This document shows positions 1 to 5,307 of a DNA stretch of 6,082 nt, in pieces. Below the pieces are notes generated by a model. That model was not told the origin of the DNA, did no database searches, and saw only the letters and a list, made by a program, of their open reading frames with translations. Position 1 is the first letter of the stretch. Each line of letters starts with the position of its first letter. This DNA is from Solirubrobacterales bacterium. GTDB taxonomy: Bacteria; Actinomycetota; Thermoleophilia; Solirubrobacterales; 70-9. Made by a program: the position numbers and the translations under genes. Location of the stretch: positions 1 through 6,082 of the forward strand of contig JACDBR010000054.1 of assembly GCA_013694825.1 (NCBI GenBank). The letters run 5' to 3'.

Positions 1-704
1 TCGCCAACGGCGGCACCACCCTGACCGGAGCCGTCGACCCCCTGCGCGAGCTCGGCGAGCTCTGTCGCGCCGAGGACGTCTGGCTTCACGTCGACGGCGC
101 ATATGGGCTTCCCGCCGCGGCGACCGAGGCCGGCGCGCCGCTCTTCGACGGCCTCGAGCTCGCCGACTCGCTGACCCTCGACGCCCACAAGTGGATGGGG
201 ATCCAGAAAGGCTGCAGCGTCGTGCTCGTCGGCCGCGCCGGCTCGCTGGAGTCGAGCTTCGGCCATGAGGAGTCCTACATCCGCCGCGAGGAGGTCCCCA
301 ACGCCGTCGAGCGCACGCTCGAGTACTCCCGCCCGTTCCGCTCTCTGAAGCCCTGGCTCGCCTTCCGGGTCCACGGTGCCGCGGCGCTTCGGCGCTGGAT
401 CGAGCACACGATCGCGCTCGCCCACGAGCTCGCCCGGCGGGTCGATACGGCGCCCGACTTCGAGCTGCTCTGCGAGCCGACGCTCTCGACCGTCTGCGTG
501 CGCCACGTCGCAACGGGCGCAGCGGACCTCGACAGCCACAACCTCGACCTCGCGGCGGCCGTGCAGGAGGACGGTCGCGTCTACCTGGCTCCGGCGCTGG
601 TCGACGGTCAGGCCTGCCTGCGCCTTTGCTTCGTCAACTTCCGCACCCGCTTCGAGGACCTCGACCTGGTGCTGTCGACGCTGCGCGAGCTGGCCGCCCG
701 CTAG
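1..704 (+). CDS. PLP-dependent group II amino-acid decarboxylase (aromatic-L-amino-acid / glutamate decarboxylase family), 3' part
   Basis: The reading frame is open from base 3 and stops with TAG at 702-704, so about 233 C-terminal residues are present and the N-terminus lies upstream of the window. Seen: an N-G-G-T-T-x-T-G-A stretch at the left edge; HVDGAYG at 87-107, whose Asp (93-95) is the residue that contacts the pyridine nitrogen of PLP in this family; and DAHKW at 180-194, whose Lys (189-191) is the expected Schiff-base lysine. The tail (SRPFRSLKPWLAFRVHG, then CEPTLSTVCVRHV) follows the usual C-terminal pattern of aromatic-amino-acid decarboxylases. Family members remove the alpha-carboxyl of an amino acid to give an amine; the substrate cannot be read from this part. 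It is probably cytosolic. It converges on the P450 gene with only 33 bp between stop codons and no clear terminator hairpin. An internal ATG at 195 is not the start, because the catalytic lysine lies before it. Confidence 0.92.
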   Translation, partial: ANGGTTLTGAVDPLRELGELCRAEDVWLHVDGAYGLPAAATEAGAPLFDGLELADSLTLDAHKWMGIQKGCSVVLVGRAGSLESSFGHEESYIRREEVPNAVERTLEYSRPFRSLKPWLAFRVHGAAALRRWIEHTIALAHELARRVDTAPDFELLCEPTLSTVCVRHVATGAADLDSHNLDLAAAVQEDGRVYLAPALVDGQACLRLCFVNFRTRFEDLDLVLSTLRELAAR

Positions 705-737
705 CCGATCCGCGTCCGGGCCGGCGGGCGAGAGGGC

Positions 738-2000
738 TCACGCCGCCTCGAGCCGCACCGGCATCCGCTTGATGCCGTTGAACGCGTTGGACTGGAGCCG
801 TTCGACGGGGCCGGTCAGCTCGAAGCTCCGGACCCGCTTCAAGAGCTCCTCGAAGACGACCTGGATCTCAAGCCGGGCGAGGTGGGCGCCGGTGCAGAAG
901 TGGGGCCCGCCGGGCCCGAAGGTCATCTGCGGGTTCGGGTCGCGGCCGACGTCGAAGCGCATCGGATCGCTGAACTCGCGGTCGTCGAAGTTGCCTGATA
1001 TGAACCAGGTGGCGATCTTGTCGTCCTCGCGGATCTGCTTGCCACCGAGCTCGACGTCGCAGGTCGCGGTGCGCCGGAAGTGGTGGACGGGCGTCGCCCA
1101 GCGCAGGATCTCGTCGGCTGCGCTGCGGCTCAGATCCGGGTCCGTGCGCATCCGCTCGGCCTGCTCGGGGTGGTCGATCAGGGCCAGCAGTCCGTGCGAG
1201 ATCGAGTGGCGGGTCGTCTCGTTGCCGGCCACCGCCAGCAGCAGGAAGTAGACGTCGAACTCCTGCTCGGAGAGCGGGCAGCCGTCGATCTCGGCCTCCA
1301 CGAGCTTGGTCACGATGTCCTCGCGCGGGCAGCGGCGACGCTCCGCGGCCAGCCCGCGGCCGTACTCGAACATGTCGGCCGCCGCCGGATTGGAGAAGGG
1401 GAGATGGCTGTTGGCCCGCATCACCTCGGGGTCGAGCCGGTACTCGGGGTCGTCCTGGCCCAGCATCCGGTCGCCGAGCTCGACCAGGTGGCGATGATCG
1501 GACTCCGGCGCGCCGAGCATCTCGGCGAAGACCCGCATCGGCAGCTCGGCGGAGACCTCGCGCACGAACTCGACCTCGCCCTGCGCGAGCGCACGCTCGA
1601 GGATCGTCACGATCAGCGAACGGATCCGCTCCTCGAAGACGCGCACGGCGCGTGGCGTGAAGTCGCGATTGACGATGGCCCGCAGCTTGTTGTGGGGCGG
1701 GGGGTCCATGTCGAGCATCGACTTGCGCGCCACCACCGCCTCCGGGTCGAGGTCCTGGAGCGAGCTGCCGCCGCGCTCGGAGGAGAACGTCCGCCAGTCC
1801 TTGTGAACGGCGGTGATGTCGGCGTGACGGGTGACCGCCCAGAAGCCGCGGCCCTCGCGCTCGTCCTGCCAGTGGACGGGATCCTGGTCGCGCAGGAGGC
1901 GGAACATCTCGTGCGGTACCGCGTCGGCGAAGCGCGCGTGATCGGTCAAGTCGACGTCGTCGAGGCTCATGCCCTGCGTCGCTGTCCTTGCCGAGGCCAT
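738..2000 (-). CDS. Cytochrome P450 (bacterial class I type, CYP124/125/142-like heme loop)
   Basis: This 420-residue soluble P450 has no membrane anchor, so it should be a cytosolic monooxygenase fed by a ferredoxin and reductase encoded elsewhere. Seen: the I-helix oxygen-activation motif AGNETT (residues 258-263), the K-helix ExxR at E297-R300 (EILR), and the heme loop FGPGGPHFCTG at 361-371 with Cys369 as thiolate ligand. The heme loop has one residue more between Phe and Cys than the common FxxGxHxC form. From memory of the family, this longer form is shared with the actinobacterial CYP124/125/142 group, which oxidise sterols, branched lipids and terpenes. The DPPPHNKLRAIVNRDFTPR segment (99-117) is also typical of such enzymes. 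The substrate is not determinable. The ATG (1998-2000) directly follows the stop of the ligase gene, so the two are almost certainly co-transcribed. Met11 (1968-1970) is an alternative start; neither start has a strong ribosome-binding site. Confidence 0.97.
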   Translation of the reverse strand: MASARTATQGMSLDDVDLTDHARFADAVPHEMFRLLRDQDPVHWQDEREGRGFWAVTRHADITAVHKDWRTFSSERGGSSLQDLDPEAVVARKSMLDMDPPPHNKLRAIVNRDFTPRAVRVFEERIRSLIVTILERALAQGEVEFVREVSAELPMRVFAEMLGAPESDHRHLVELGDRMLGQDDPEYRLDPEVMRANSHLPFSNPAAADMFEYGRGLAAERRRCPREDIVTKLVEAEIDGCPLSEQEFDVYFLLLAVAGNETTRHSISHGLLALIDHPEQAERMRTDPDLSRSAADEILRWATPVHHFRRTATCDVELGGKQIREDDKIATWFISGNFDDREFSDPMRFDVGRDPNPQMTFGPGGPHFCTGAHLARLEIQVVFEELLKRVRSFELTGPVERLQSNAFNGIKRMPVRLEAA

Positions 2001-3350
2001 CTAGAGGTGGTGCATGTACTCGTCGAGGTCCCAGTCGGAGACGTGCTGGCGGTAGCGCTCGATCTCGAACCGCTTCATCGTCAGGAAGGTGTCGACCAGC
2101 TCGGGCCCGAACGCGCGCCGCAGCGTCTCGTCGGCCTCCAGCGCGTCGAGCGAGTCGGCCAGCGAGAGCGGCAGCGACTCGCCTTGCTCGTCGGACCCCA
2201 TCGCGTAGGCGTCGCCGACCAGCGGCTCCGGCGGCTTGAGCTTGCGGCGGAGCCCGTCGAGGCCGGCGAACAGGATTGCTCCGATCACCAGGTGCGGGTT
2301 GGCCGCGCCGTCACCGACCCGGATCTCGACCCGGCAGGCCTTGCCGCGGTCGGGCGGGATGCGGACGAACGTGGTCCGGTTGTCGAGGCCCCAGTTGACG
2401 GCGATCGGGGCGAGGCTGTCGGGCAGGATGCGGCGGTAGGCGTTGATCGTCGGGTTGAGGAAGGCCATCAGCGCCGGGGCATGGGCGAGCACCCCGGCGG
2501 TGAAGTGGCCGAGCTCGTCGGAGAGGCCGTCGGCCCCCTCGCCGGCGAAGCAGTTGGCGCCATCGCGCTCGAGCGAGATGTGCATGTGCGTCCCGGAGCC
2601 GCCCTGGTCGTTGAACGGCTTGCCCATGAAGGTCGCAAGCAGGCCGCGAGAGGCGCAGTAGTCCTTGACCGCCGCCTTCAGCCGGAAGGCGCAGTCGGCG
2701 GCGTCGAGCGGCGTGCGCTCGTGCAGGTTGATCTCGTACTGGCTGTTCATGTACTCGTGGTTGGCGGCAATCGCTCCGAGCCCGAGCCGCACGCAACCGT
2801 CGAGCAGGCCCTTGAGAACGCCACGGGGGTCGGCCTGCGGTCCGACCGTGTAGACCATGCTGAGCGCGTCGACGTGGCGTTTCCAGCCGCCGTTGCCGTC
2901 GGGCTCGCAGACGAAGAACTCGAGCTCCGGACCGACCTTTGCGGTGACCCCGTACTCGGCCAGCGCCGACTCGGCTCGCCGCACGAGGTGGCGGACGTCA
3001 GTCGGCTCGGCCTCGCCCTCGCGCTGGAGGTCTGCGAGCACCCAGGCGACGTCGGGCTCCCACGGAATCTCAACCAGCGACGTCAGGTCGGGCTTGGCGA
3101 TCATGTCGGGATATCCCGCCTCGCCGCCGACTACCGGCGTATGGCGCAAGTCCGTGCCCATCACCGCCCAGCAGAAGGCGATCCCGTGCTCTGCGACGCC
3201 GTCGAGTTGGGCGATCGGGACGTCCTTGCCACGCTGGACGCCGTGCAGGTCGGGGAAGACGATCCGGGCCGTCCGCGGGCTCGTGCTCGGGCCGGCGCCG
3301 TCGGACGCCTGCGCCTCCTGGCTCGGCGCGGCAGCGCTCTGCTGGCTCAA
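2001..3350 (-). CDS. Glutamine-synthetase-like ligase, probably a glutamate-amine (gamma-glutamylamine) ligase
   Basis: This 449-residue protein has the GS-I fold pattern: beta-grasp segment FPDLHGVQRGKDVP (32-45), metal/substrate glutamates in GPELEFF (E142, E144) and HEYMNSQYE (E199, E206), SGTHMHIS (H255), NPTINAYRRI (299-308), NRTTFVRIP (324-332) and VEIRVGDGAANPHL (E342, R344). By motif alignment the enteric flap Glu327 corresponds to Leu313 (SLAPIAV), and the FDGSS motif carrying Asp50 is absent, though Asp67 lies nearby. Those two residues form the ammonium site of true GS. Their loss is typical of relatives that join glutamate to amines, such as PuuA and the polyamine-linked GlnA-like proteins. 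A Tyr (382) sits where GS-I is adenylylated, but not in the usual NLYxLPPE context. The TTG start is chosen for the strong Shine-Dalgarno 8 nt upstream. The first 27 residues are Ala/Ser/Gln-rich and probably disordered. It is the first gene of an operon with the P450. The amine substrate is unknown. Confidence 0.9.
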   Translation of the reverse strand: MSQQSAAAPSQEAQASDGAGPSTSPRTARIVFPDLHGVQRGKDVPIAQLDGVAEHGIAFCWAVMGTDLRHTPVVGGEAGYPDMIAKPDLTSLVEIPWEPDVAWVLADLQREGEAEPTDVRHLVRRAESALAEYGVTAKVGPELEFFVCEPDGNGGWKRHVDALSMVYTVGPQADPRGVLKGLLDGCVRLGLGAIAANHEYMNSQYEINLHERTPLDAADCAFRLKAAVKDYCASRGLLATFMGKPFNDQGGSGTHMHISLERDGANCFAGEGADGLSDELGHFTAGVLAHAPALMAFLNPTINAYRRILPDSLAPIAVNWGLDNRTTFVRIPPDRGKACRVEIRVGDGAANPHLVIGAILFAGLDGLRRKLKPPEPLVGDAYAMGSDEQGESLPLSLADSLDALEADETLRRAFGPELVDTFLTMKRFEIERYRQHVSDWDLDEYMHHL

Positions 3351-3358
3351 GATTCTCT

Positions 3359-3364
3359 CCTCCT
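3359..3364 (-). promoter_or_regulatory. Shine-Dalgarno that fixes the TTG start of the GS-like gene
   Basis: On the minus strand AGGAGG lies 8 nt before TTG (3350-3348), within a longer GAGGAGGAGA run. This is close to ideal spacing. There is no ATG in frame before the conserved beta-grasp segment, so the TTG start is well supported. Confidence 0.8.
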
Positions 3365-3516
3365 CGGGTCGGGCGGGATGGATCGTCCCACGCGCCGGGG
3401 GTGGATGCTCCCGGCACCCGCCCTGGATAATGTACCCATTTCGGCTGACCGGCCCGTGGCCCGGCGTGGGGTGCCGTCACGGCTCGCGCGCAGGGTCCCA
3501 TGGCGCTCGCATCGGT

Positions 3517-3522
3517 TAGGGT
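3517..3522 (+). promoter_or_regulatory. Possible -10 element for the cNMP-binding gene
   Basis: TAGGGT fits the TAnnnT form of actinobacterial housekeeping -10 boxes and stands about 30 bp before the GTG start, which would leave a short leader. No TTGACA-like -35 is visible at the usual spacing, so this is a weak call. Confidence 0.3.
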
Positions 3523-3539
3523 CCGCGCCGCAACCGAGG

Positions 3540-3544
3540 GGAGG
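3540..3544 (+). promoter_or_regulatory. Shine-Dalgarno that fixes the GTG start at 3553
   Basis: GGAGG, within AGGGGAGGA (3537-3545), lies 8 nt before GTG at 3553. It supports the GTG start over any internal ATG. Confidence 0.8.
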
Positions 3545-3552
3545 AACGCGAC

Positions 3553-3942
3553 GTGGACGTCAGCGAGCTGAAGCAGATACCGCTCTTCGCAGAGGTGCCC
3601 GACGAGCAGCTCCACAAGATCGCCCCGTTCACCAGCCTGACCTCCGCCGGCGAGGGCAAGACCGTGATCCGCGAGGGCGGCTACTCGAACGACTTCTACG
3701 CGATCCAGGAAGGGACCGTGAAGGTCGAGCGCGACGGCGAGAACCTCGCCGAGCTCGGCCCCGGAGACGTCTTCGGCGAGCAGGGCCTGCTCGACAAGCA
3801 GGAGCGCTCGGCGTCGGTCATCGCGACCTCGGCGGTGCGCCTGATCCGGATCGAGCATTGGGAGCTCTCGCGGATGCAGAAGGCGATGCCCGAGGTCATC
3901 GAGGAGCTTCGCCGCAAGGTCGACGAGCGAACGAGCGACTGA
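3553..3942 (+). CDS. Single-domain cyclic-nucleotide-binding protein (CRP/cNBD fold, no HTH)
   Basis: The product is 129 residues and consists of one cyclic-nucleotide-binding domain. Seen: the N-terminal LKQIPLFAEVPDEQLHKIA (6-24), the beta-roll (FYAIQEGTVKVERDG, 48-62) and the phosphate-binding cassette FGEQGLLDKQERSASV (74-89) with Glu76 and Arg85, which in this family bind the ribose 2'-OH and the cyclic phosphate. The cassette reads G-L-L rather than the common A-L, a mild change. A C-terminal helix (MPEVIEELRRKVDER) ends the protein where CRP would continue into its dimer helix and helix-turn-helix. It therefore cannot bind DNA as CRP does. It may act as a stand-alone sensor or regulatory subunit, responding to cAMP, cGMP or another ligand, or to none. 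No signal peptide is seen. The gene appears monocistronic and divergent from the GS-like operon; the partner is unknown. Confidence 0.93.
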   Translation: MDVSELKQIPLFAEVPDEQLHKIAPFTSLTSAGEGKTVIREGGYSNDFYAIQEGTVKVERDGENLAELGPGDVFGEQGLLDKQERSASVIATSAVRLIRIEHWELSRMQKAMPEVIEELRRKVDERTSD

Positions 3943-3953
3943 CGCCCTCACCT

Positions 3954-4001
3954 GGGCCGTCAACGTTGGGTTGCGGTTGGGTCGCGGCCTCGCTACGGCC
4001 C
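3954..4001. terminator. Inverted repeat between the cNMP gene and the riboswitch, possible weak terminator
   Basis: GGGCCGT (3954-3960) and ACGGCCC (3995-4001) are a perfect 7-bp inverted repeat with a 34-nt loop, starting 11 nt after the stop at 3942. The loop contains the palindrome CAACGTTG and GT-rich repeats. There is no T-run after the stem, so it is not a classical intrinsic terminator. It could still end the upstream transcript or be chance in GC-rich DNA. The rest of the gap (3943-4047) shows no gene. Confidence 0.22.
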
Positions 4002-4026
4002 GCCCGCGAGTCCGGCGCGGTGGGTC

Positions 4027-4032
4027 TAGACT
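4027..4032 (+). promoter_or_regulatory. Possible -10 element for the riboswitch transcript
   Basis: TAGACT, part of the palindrome TCTAGA, fits TAnnnT and sits 16 bp before the first base of the riboswitch P1 helix. That position would give a transcript beginning just before the aptamer, as is usual. No clear -35 is present at 17 bp spacing. Confidence 0.4.
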
Positions 4033-4047
4033 GAGCCGCGACATATC

Positions 4048-4239
4048 GGCCGGTGGTCGAGGGAAGTCCGGTGGGAGTCCGGCGCGGTCCCGCCACTGTG
4101 TTCGGGTAGGAGTCGAAGCGCACGAGCGCCCGCACCGCCGCGGCGAAGCGGGGAAAGCTCAGCCACTGGGAACGCCACGCGCTCCTGGGAAGGCGCGCTC
4201 TGCTCAGGTCCCGGCAGCCAGGAGACCTGTCCTCCGGCC
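4048..4239 (+). promoter_or_regulatory. Cobalamin (B12) riboswitch
   Basis: The conserved blocks of the cobalamin riboswitch occur in order. GGGAAGTCCGGTGGGAGTCC (4061-4080) leads to GTCCCGCCACTGTG (4087-4100), then AGCCACTGG (4161-4169), CTGGGAAGG (4185-4193) and the B12-box AGCCAGGAGACCTG (4216-4229). The ends close as a P1 helix: GGCCGGTGG (4048-4056) pairs with CCTCCGGCC (4231-4239) at 8 of 9 positions. Inner helices are also visible, such as GGGA (4061-4064) with TCCC (4088-4091). In known members, binding of adenosylcobalamin or another cobalamin lowers expression of the downstream genes. The Shine-Dalgarno begins 17 nt after the aptamer and no terminator hairpin with a T-run lies between, so control at translation start is more likely than attenuation. 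The 4100-4160 arm is variable in the family and is GC-rich here. Confidence 0.95.
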
Positions 4240-4255
4240 AGCTTTCAACCCCTCG

Positions 4256-4262
4256 AGGAAGG
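4256..4262 (+). promoter_or_regulatory. Shine-Dalgarno under riboswitch control
   Basis: AGGAAGG lies 9 nt before the GTG start at 4272. GAGGA (4255-4259) is complementary to TCCTC (4230-4234) at the 3' edge of the aptamer, and the SD also overlaps the palindrome CCTCGAGG (4251-4258). Either pairing could hide the ribosome-binding site in one riboswitch state. Which state cannot be decided by eye. Confidence 0.65.
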
Positions 4263-4271
4263 GCGGCTCCA

Positions 4272-5306
4272 GTGCTATCGATCATCCGTACCCGAACGCG
4301 TCAGCTCGCGTTCCTATCCATTCTGGCGGCCGGCTTCGCGGGCCTGTGGCTGGCGGGCGAGCCGGCATCCGCCGCGAAGCCAAAGCCGACGCGTTTGACC
4401 GAGCTTCGGGTCGAAGGCCCGAACCGCACGCTCGATCCCGGCACCTTCTACGCCACGGGCACGGAGCGGATCCGACGCTCGCGACAGAGCGACGCTTGCA
4501 ACCGTGGCAAGGGAAAGCTGACGATCCCGGGCCGCAACGCGCTGGGCCTCGTTCAGAGCGGCGCCGACCGTCGCAAGGCGCTGCGCCAGGTCCGGGTCCG
4601 CCGCGACGAGGCCGGCTTCTTCGTCTGCGAGATCGGCAGCATCGTCGGTCGTCCGTTCTCGAGCCCGCAAGGCTTCGCGGGTTGGTCCTACTACCTCAAC
4701 TTCAGCTTCGGATCTCGACCCGCCGACGAGGTGGCGGTTGGTCGCGGCGACTCGGTGCTGTGGGTCTTCAGCGACTTCAACGAGGATCCCGCCAAGCAAC
4801 GCAATACCGGCATGGCTCTCGAGCTGCGCGGGGTCGAGCCCGGGACGACTGATGGGCAGATGACGGTCAGGGTCGTCGCGCATCAGTTCGACGGCTCGAC
4901 CACCCCGGTCTCCGACGCCGAGATCGAGGGCGCGTCGTTCCAGGCGCCCGGCGAGTCGGAGGGCGAGTACGAGATCACGGTCCCGCCCGGCTTCACGACT
5001 CTGACCGCGACGCGCGCGAAGGACATCCCCTCCAACCACGAGCGGACTTGCTTCCGGCCCTCGGCCTCCGAGTGCCCGAGCGCCCACGGTCGCACGATCT
5101 ACGCCAGCGGATCAGCCGACCGCTTCGCGGGCACGAGGGGTTGGGACCGGATCCGAGCCCTCTCCGGAGCGGATCGGGTCGACGCCAGCCAAGGTGGCGA
5201 GGACCTGGTCGACTGCGGCGCCGGCCGCGACACGGTCCTGCTCGGCCGAGCCGGCGGCGACGACCAGATTCGCGGCTGCGAGCGGATCCTGCGAGCCAGG
5301 GACTGA
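4272..5306 (+). CDS. Secreted transcobalamin-like (DUF4430) protein with Ig-like segment and degenerate RTX-type C-terminus
   Basis: The product is 344 residues. A Sec signal peptide is clear: basic N-terminus (IIRTRTR), hydrophobic core (about 11-28) and a probable cleavage after PASA (residue 34). Residues 41-170 resemble the transcobalamin-like DUF4430 family: LRVEGPNRTLDPGTFY, a Cys pair (C76, C119), GWSYYLNF (137-144) and VGRGDSVLWVFSDF (156-169), the usual W-x-Y ... GD-x-x-W ending. Residues 197-254 look like a beta-sandwich (TVRVVAHQFDG ... GEYEITVPPGFTTLTATRA). Residues 279-340 are a worn RTX/hemolysin-type repeat (GSADRF, GADRVDASQGGEDLVDCGAGRDTV), a pattern that binds calcium when intact. 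Two Cys (C315, C336) flank the last part. The GTG start is set by the Shine-Dalgarno at 4256. The upstream B12 riboswitch and the downstream DUF4430 lipoprotein make extracellular corrinoid capture the best guess. The binding itself is inferred. Confidence 0.88.
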   Translation: MLSIIRTRTRQLAFLSILAAGFAGLWLAGEPASAAKPKPTRLTELRVEGPNRTLDPGTFYATGTERIRRSRQSDACNRGKGKLTIPGRNALGLVQSGADRRKALRQVRVRRDEAGFFVCEIGSIVGRPFSSPQGFAGWSYYLNFSFGSRPADEVAVGRGDSVLWVFSDFNEDPAKQRNTGMALELRGVEPGTTDGQMTVRVVAHQFDGSTTPVSDAEIEGASFQAPGESEGEYEITVPPGFTTLTATRAKDIPSNHERTCFRPSASECPSAHGRTIYASGSADRFAGTRGWDRIRALSGADRVDASQGGEDLVDCGAGRDTVLLGRAGGDDQIRGCERILRARD

Positions 5307-5307
5307 G

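Larger units (their letters stand above)
3351..3552. other. Divergent intergenic region (GS-like/P450 operon versus cNMP-binding gene)
   Basis: The 202 bp separate two divergent genes and must hold promoters for both. The middle has the most AT-rich patch (about 3424-3443, GGATAATGTACCC). Read on the minus strand this gives TACATT, a possible -10 about 75 nt before the TTG start, but no convincing -35 lies upstream of it. A small imperfect dyad, GGGA-N7-TCCC, sits near 3375-3390, close to the GS-like start, and could be an operator. I see no small ORF, tRNA or CRP-type TGTGA-N6-TCACA site. Confidence 0.5.

Noticed and set aside
705..737. Possible bidirectional terminator between the converging decarboxylase and P450 genes.
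   Set aside because: The 33 bp are GC-rich but give no stable stem with a flanking T-run on either strand.
3351..3552. CRP-type operator in the divergent region, which would suit the cNMP-binding neighbour.
   Set aside because: No TGTGA-N6-TCACA-like palindrome is present, and the neighbour lacks a DNA-binding domain.
1080..4034. A 984-codon open frame on the plus strand across the P450, ligase and cNMP genes.
   Set aside because: It is antisense to two genes with full sets of catalytic motifs and its translation is low-complexity, Arg/Val/Gly-rich, with no domain. Long spurious frames are expected opposite GC-rich coding sequence.
3070..4044. A 324-codon minus-strand frame covering the intergenic region and the cNMP gene.
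   Set aside because: It overlaps the strongly supported ligase start and the cNBD gene and shows no recognisable motif or ribosome-binding site.
3971..4852. A 293-codon plus-strand frame running through the riboswitch.
   Set aside because: The riboswitch motifs explain this DNA, and the frame is out of phase with the signal-peptide-bearing gene that follows. Its translation is Arg/Gly-rich and featureless.
4314..5087. A 257-codon minus-strand frame opposite the DUF4430 gene.
   Set aside because: The plus-strand product has a signal peptide, family motifs and a riboswitch upstream; the minus-strand product has none of these.
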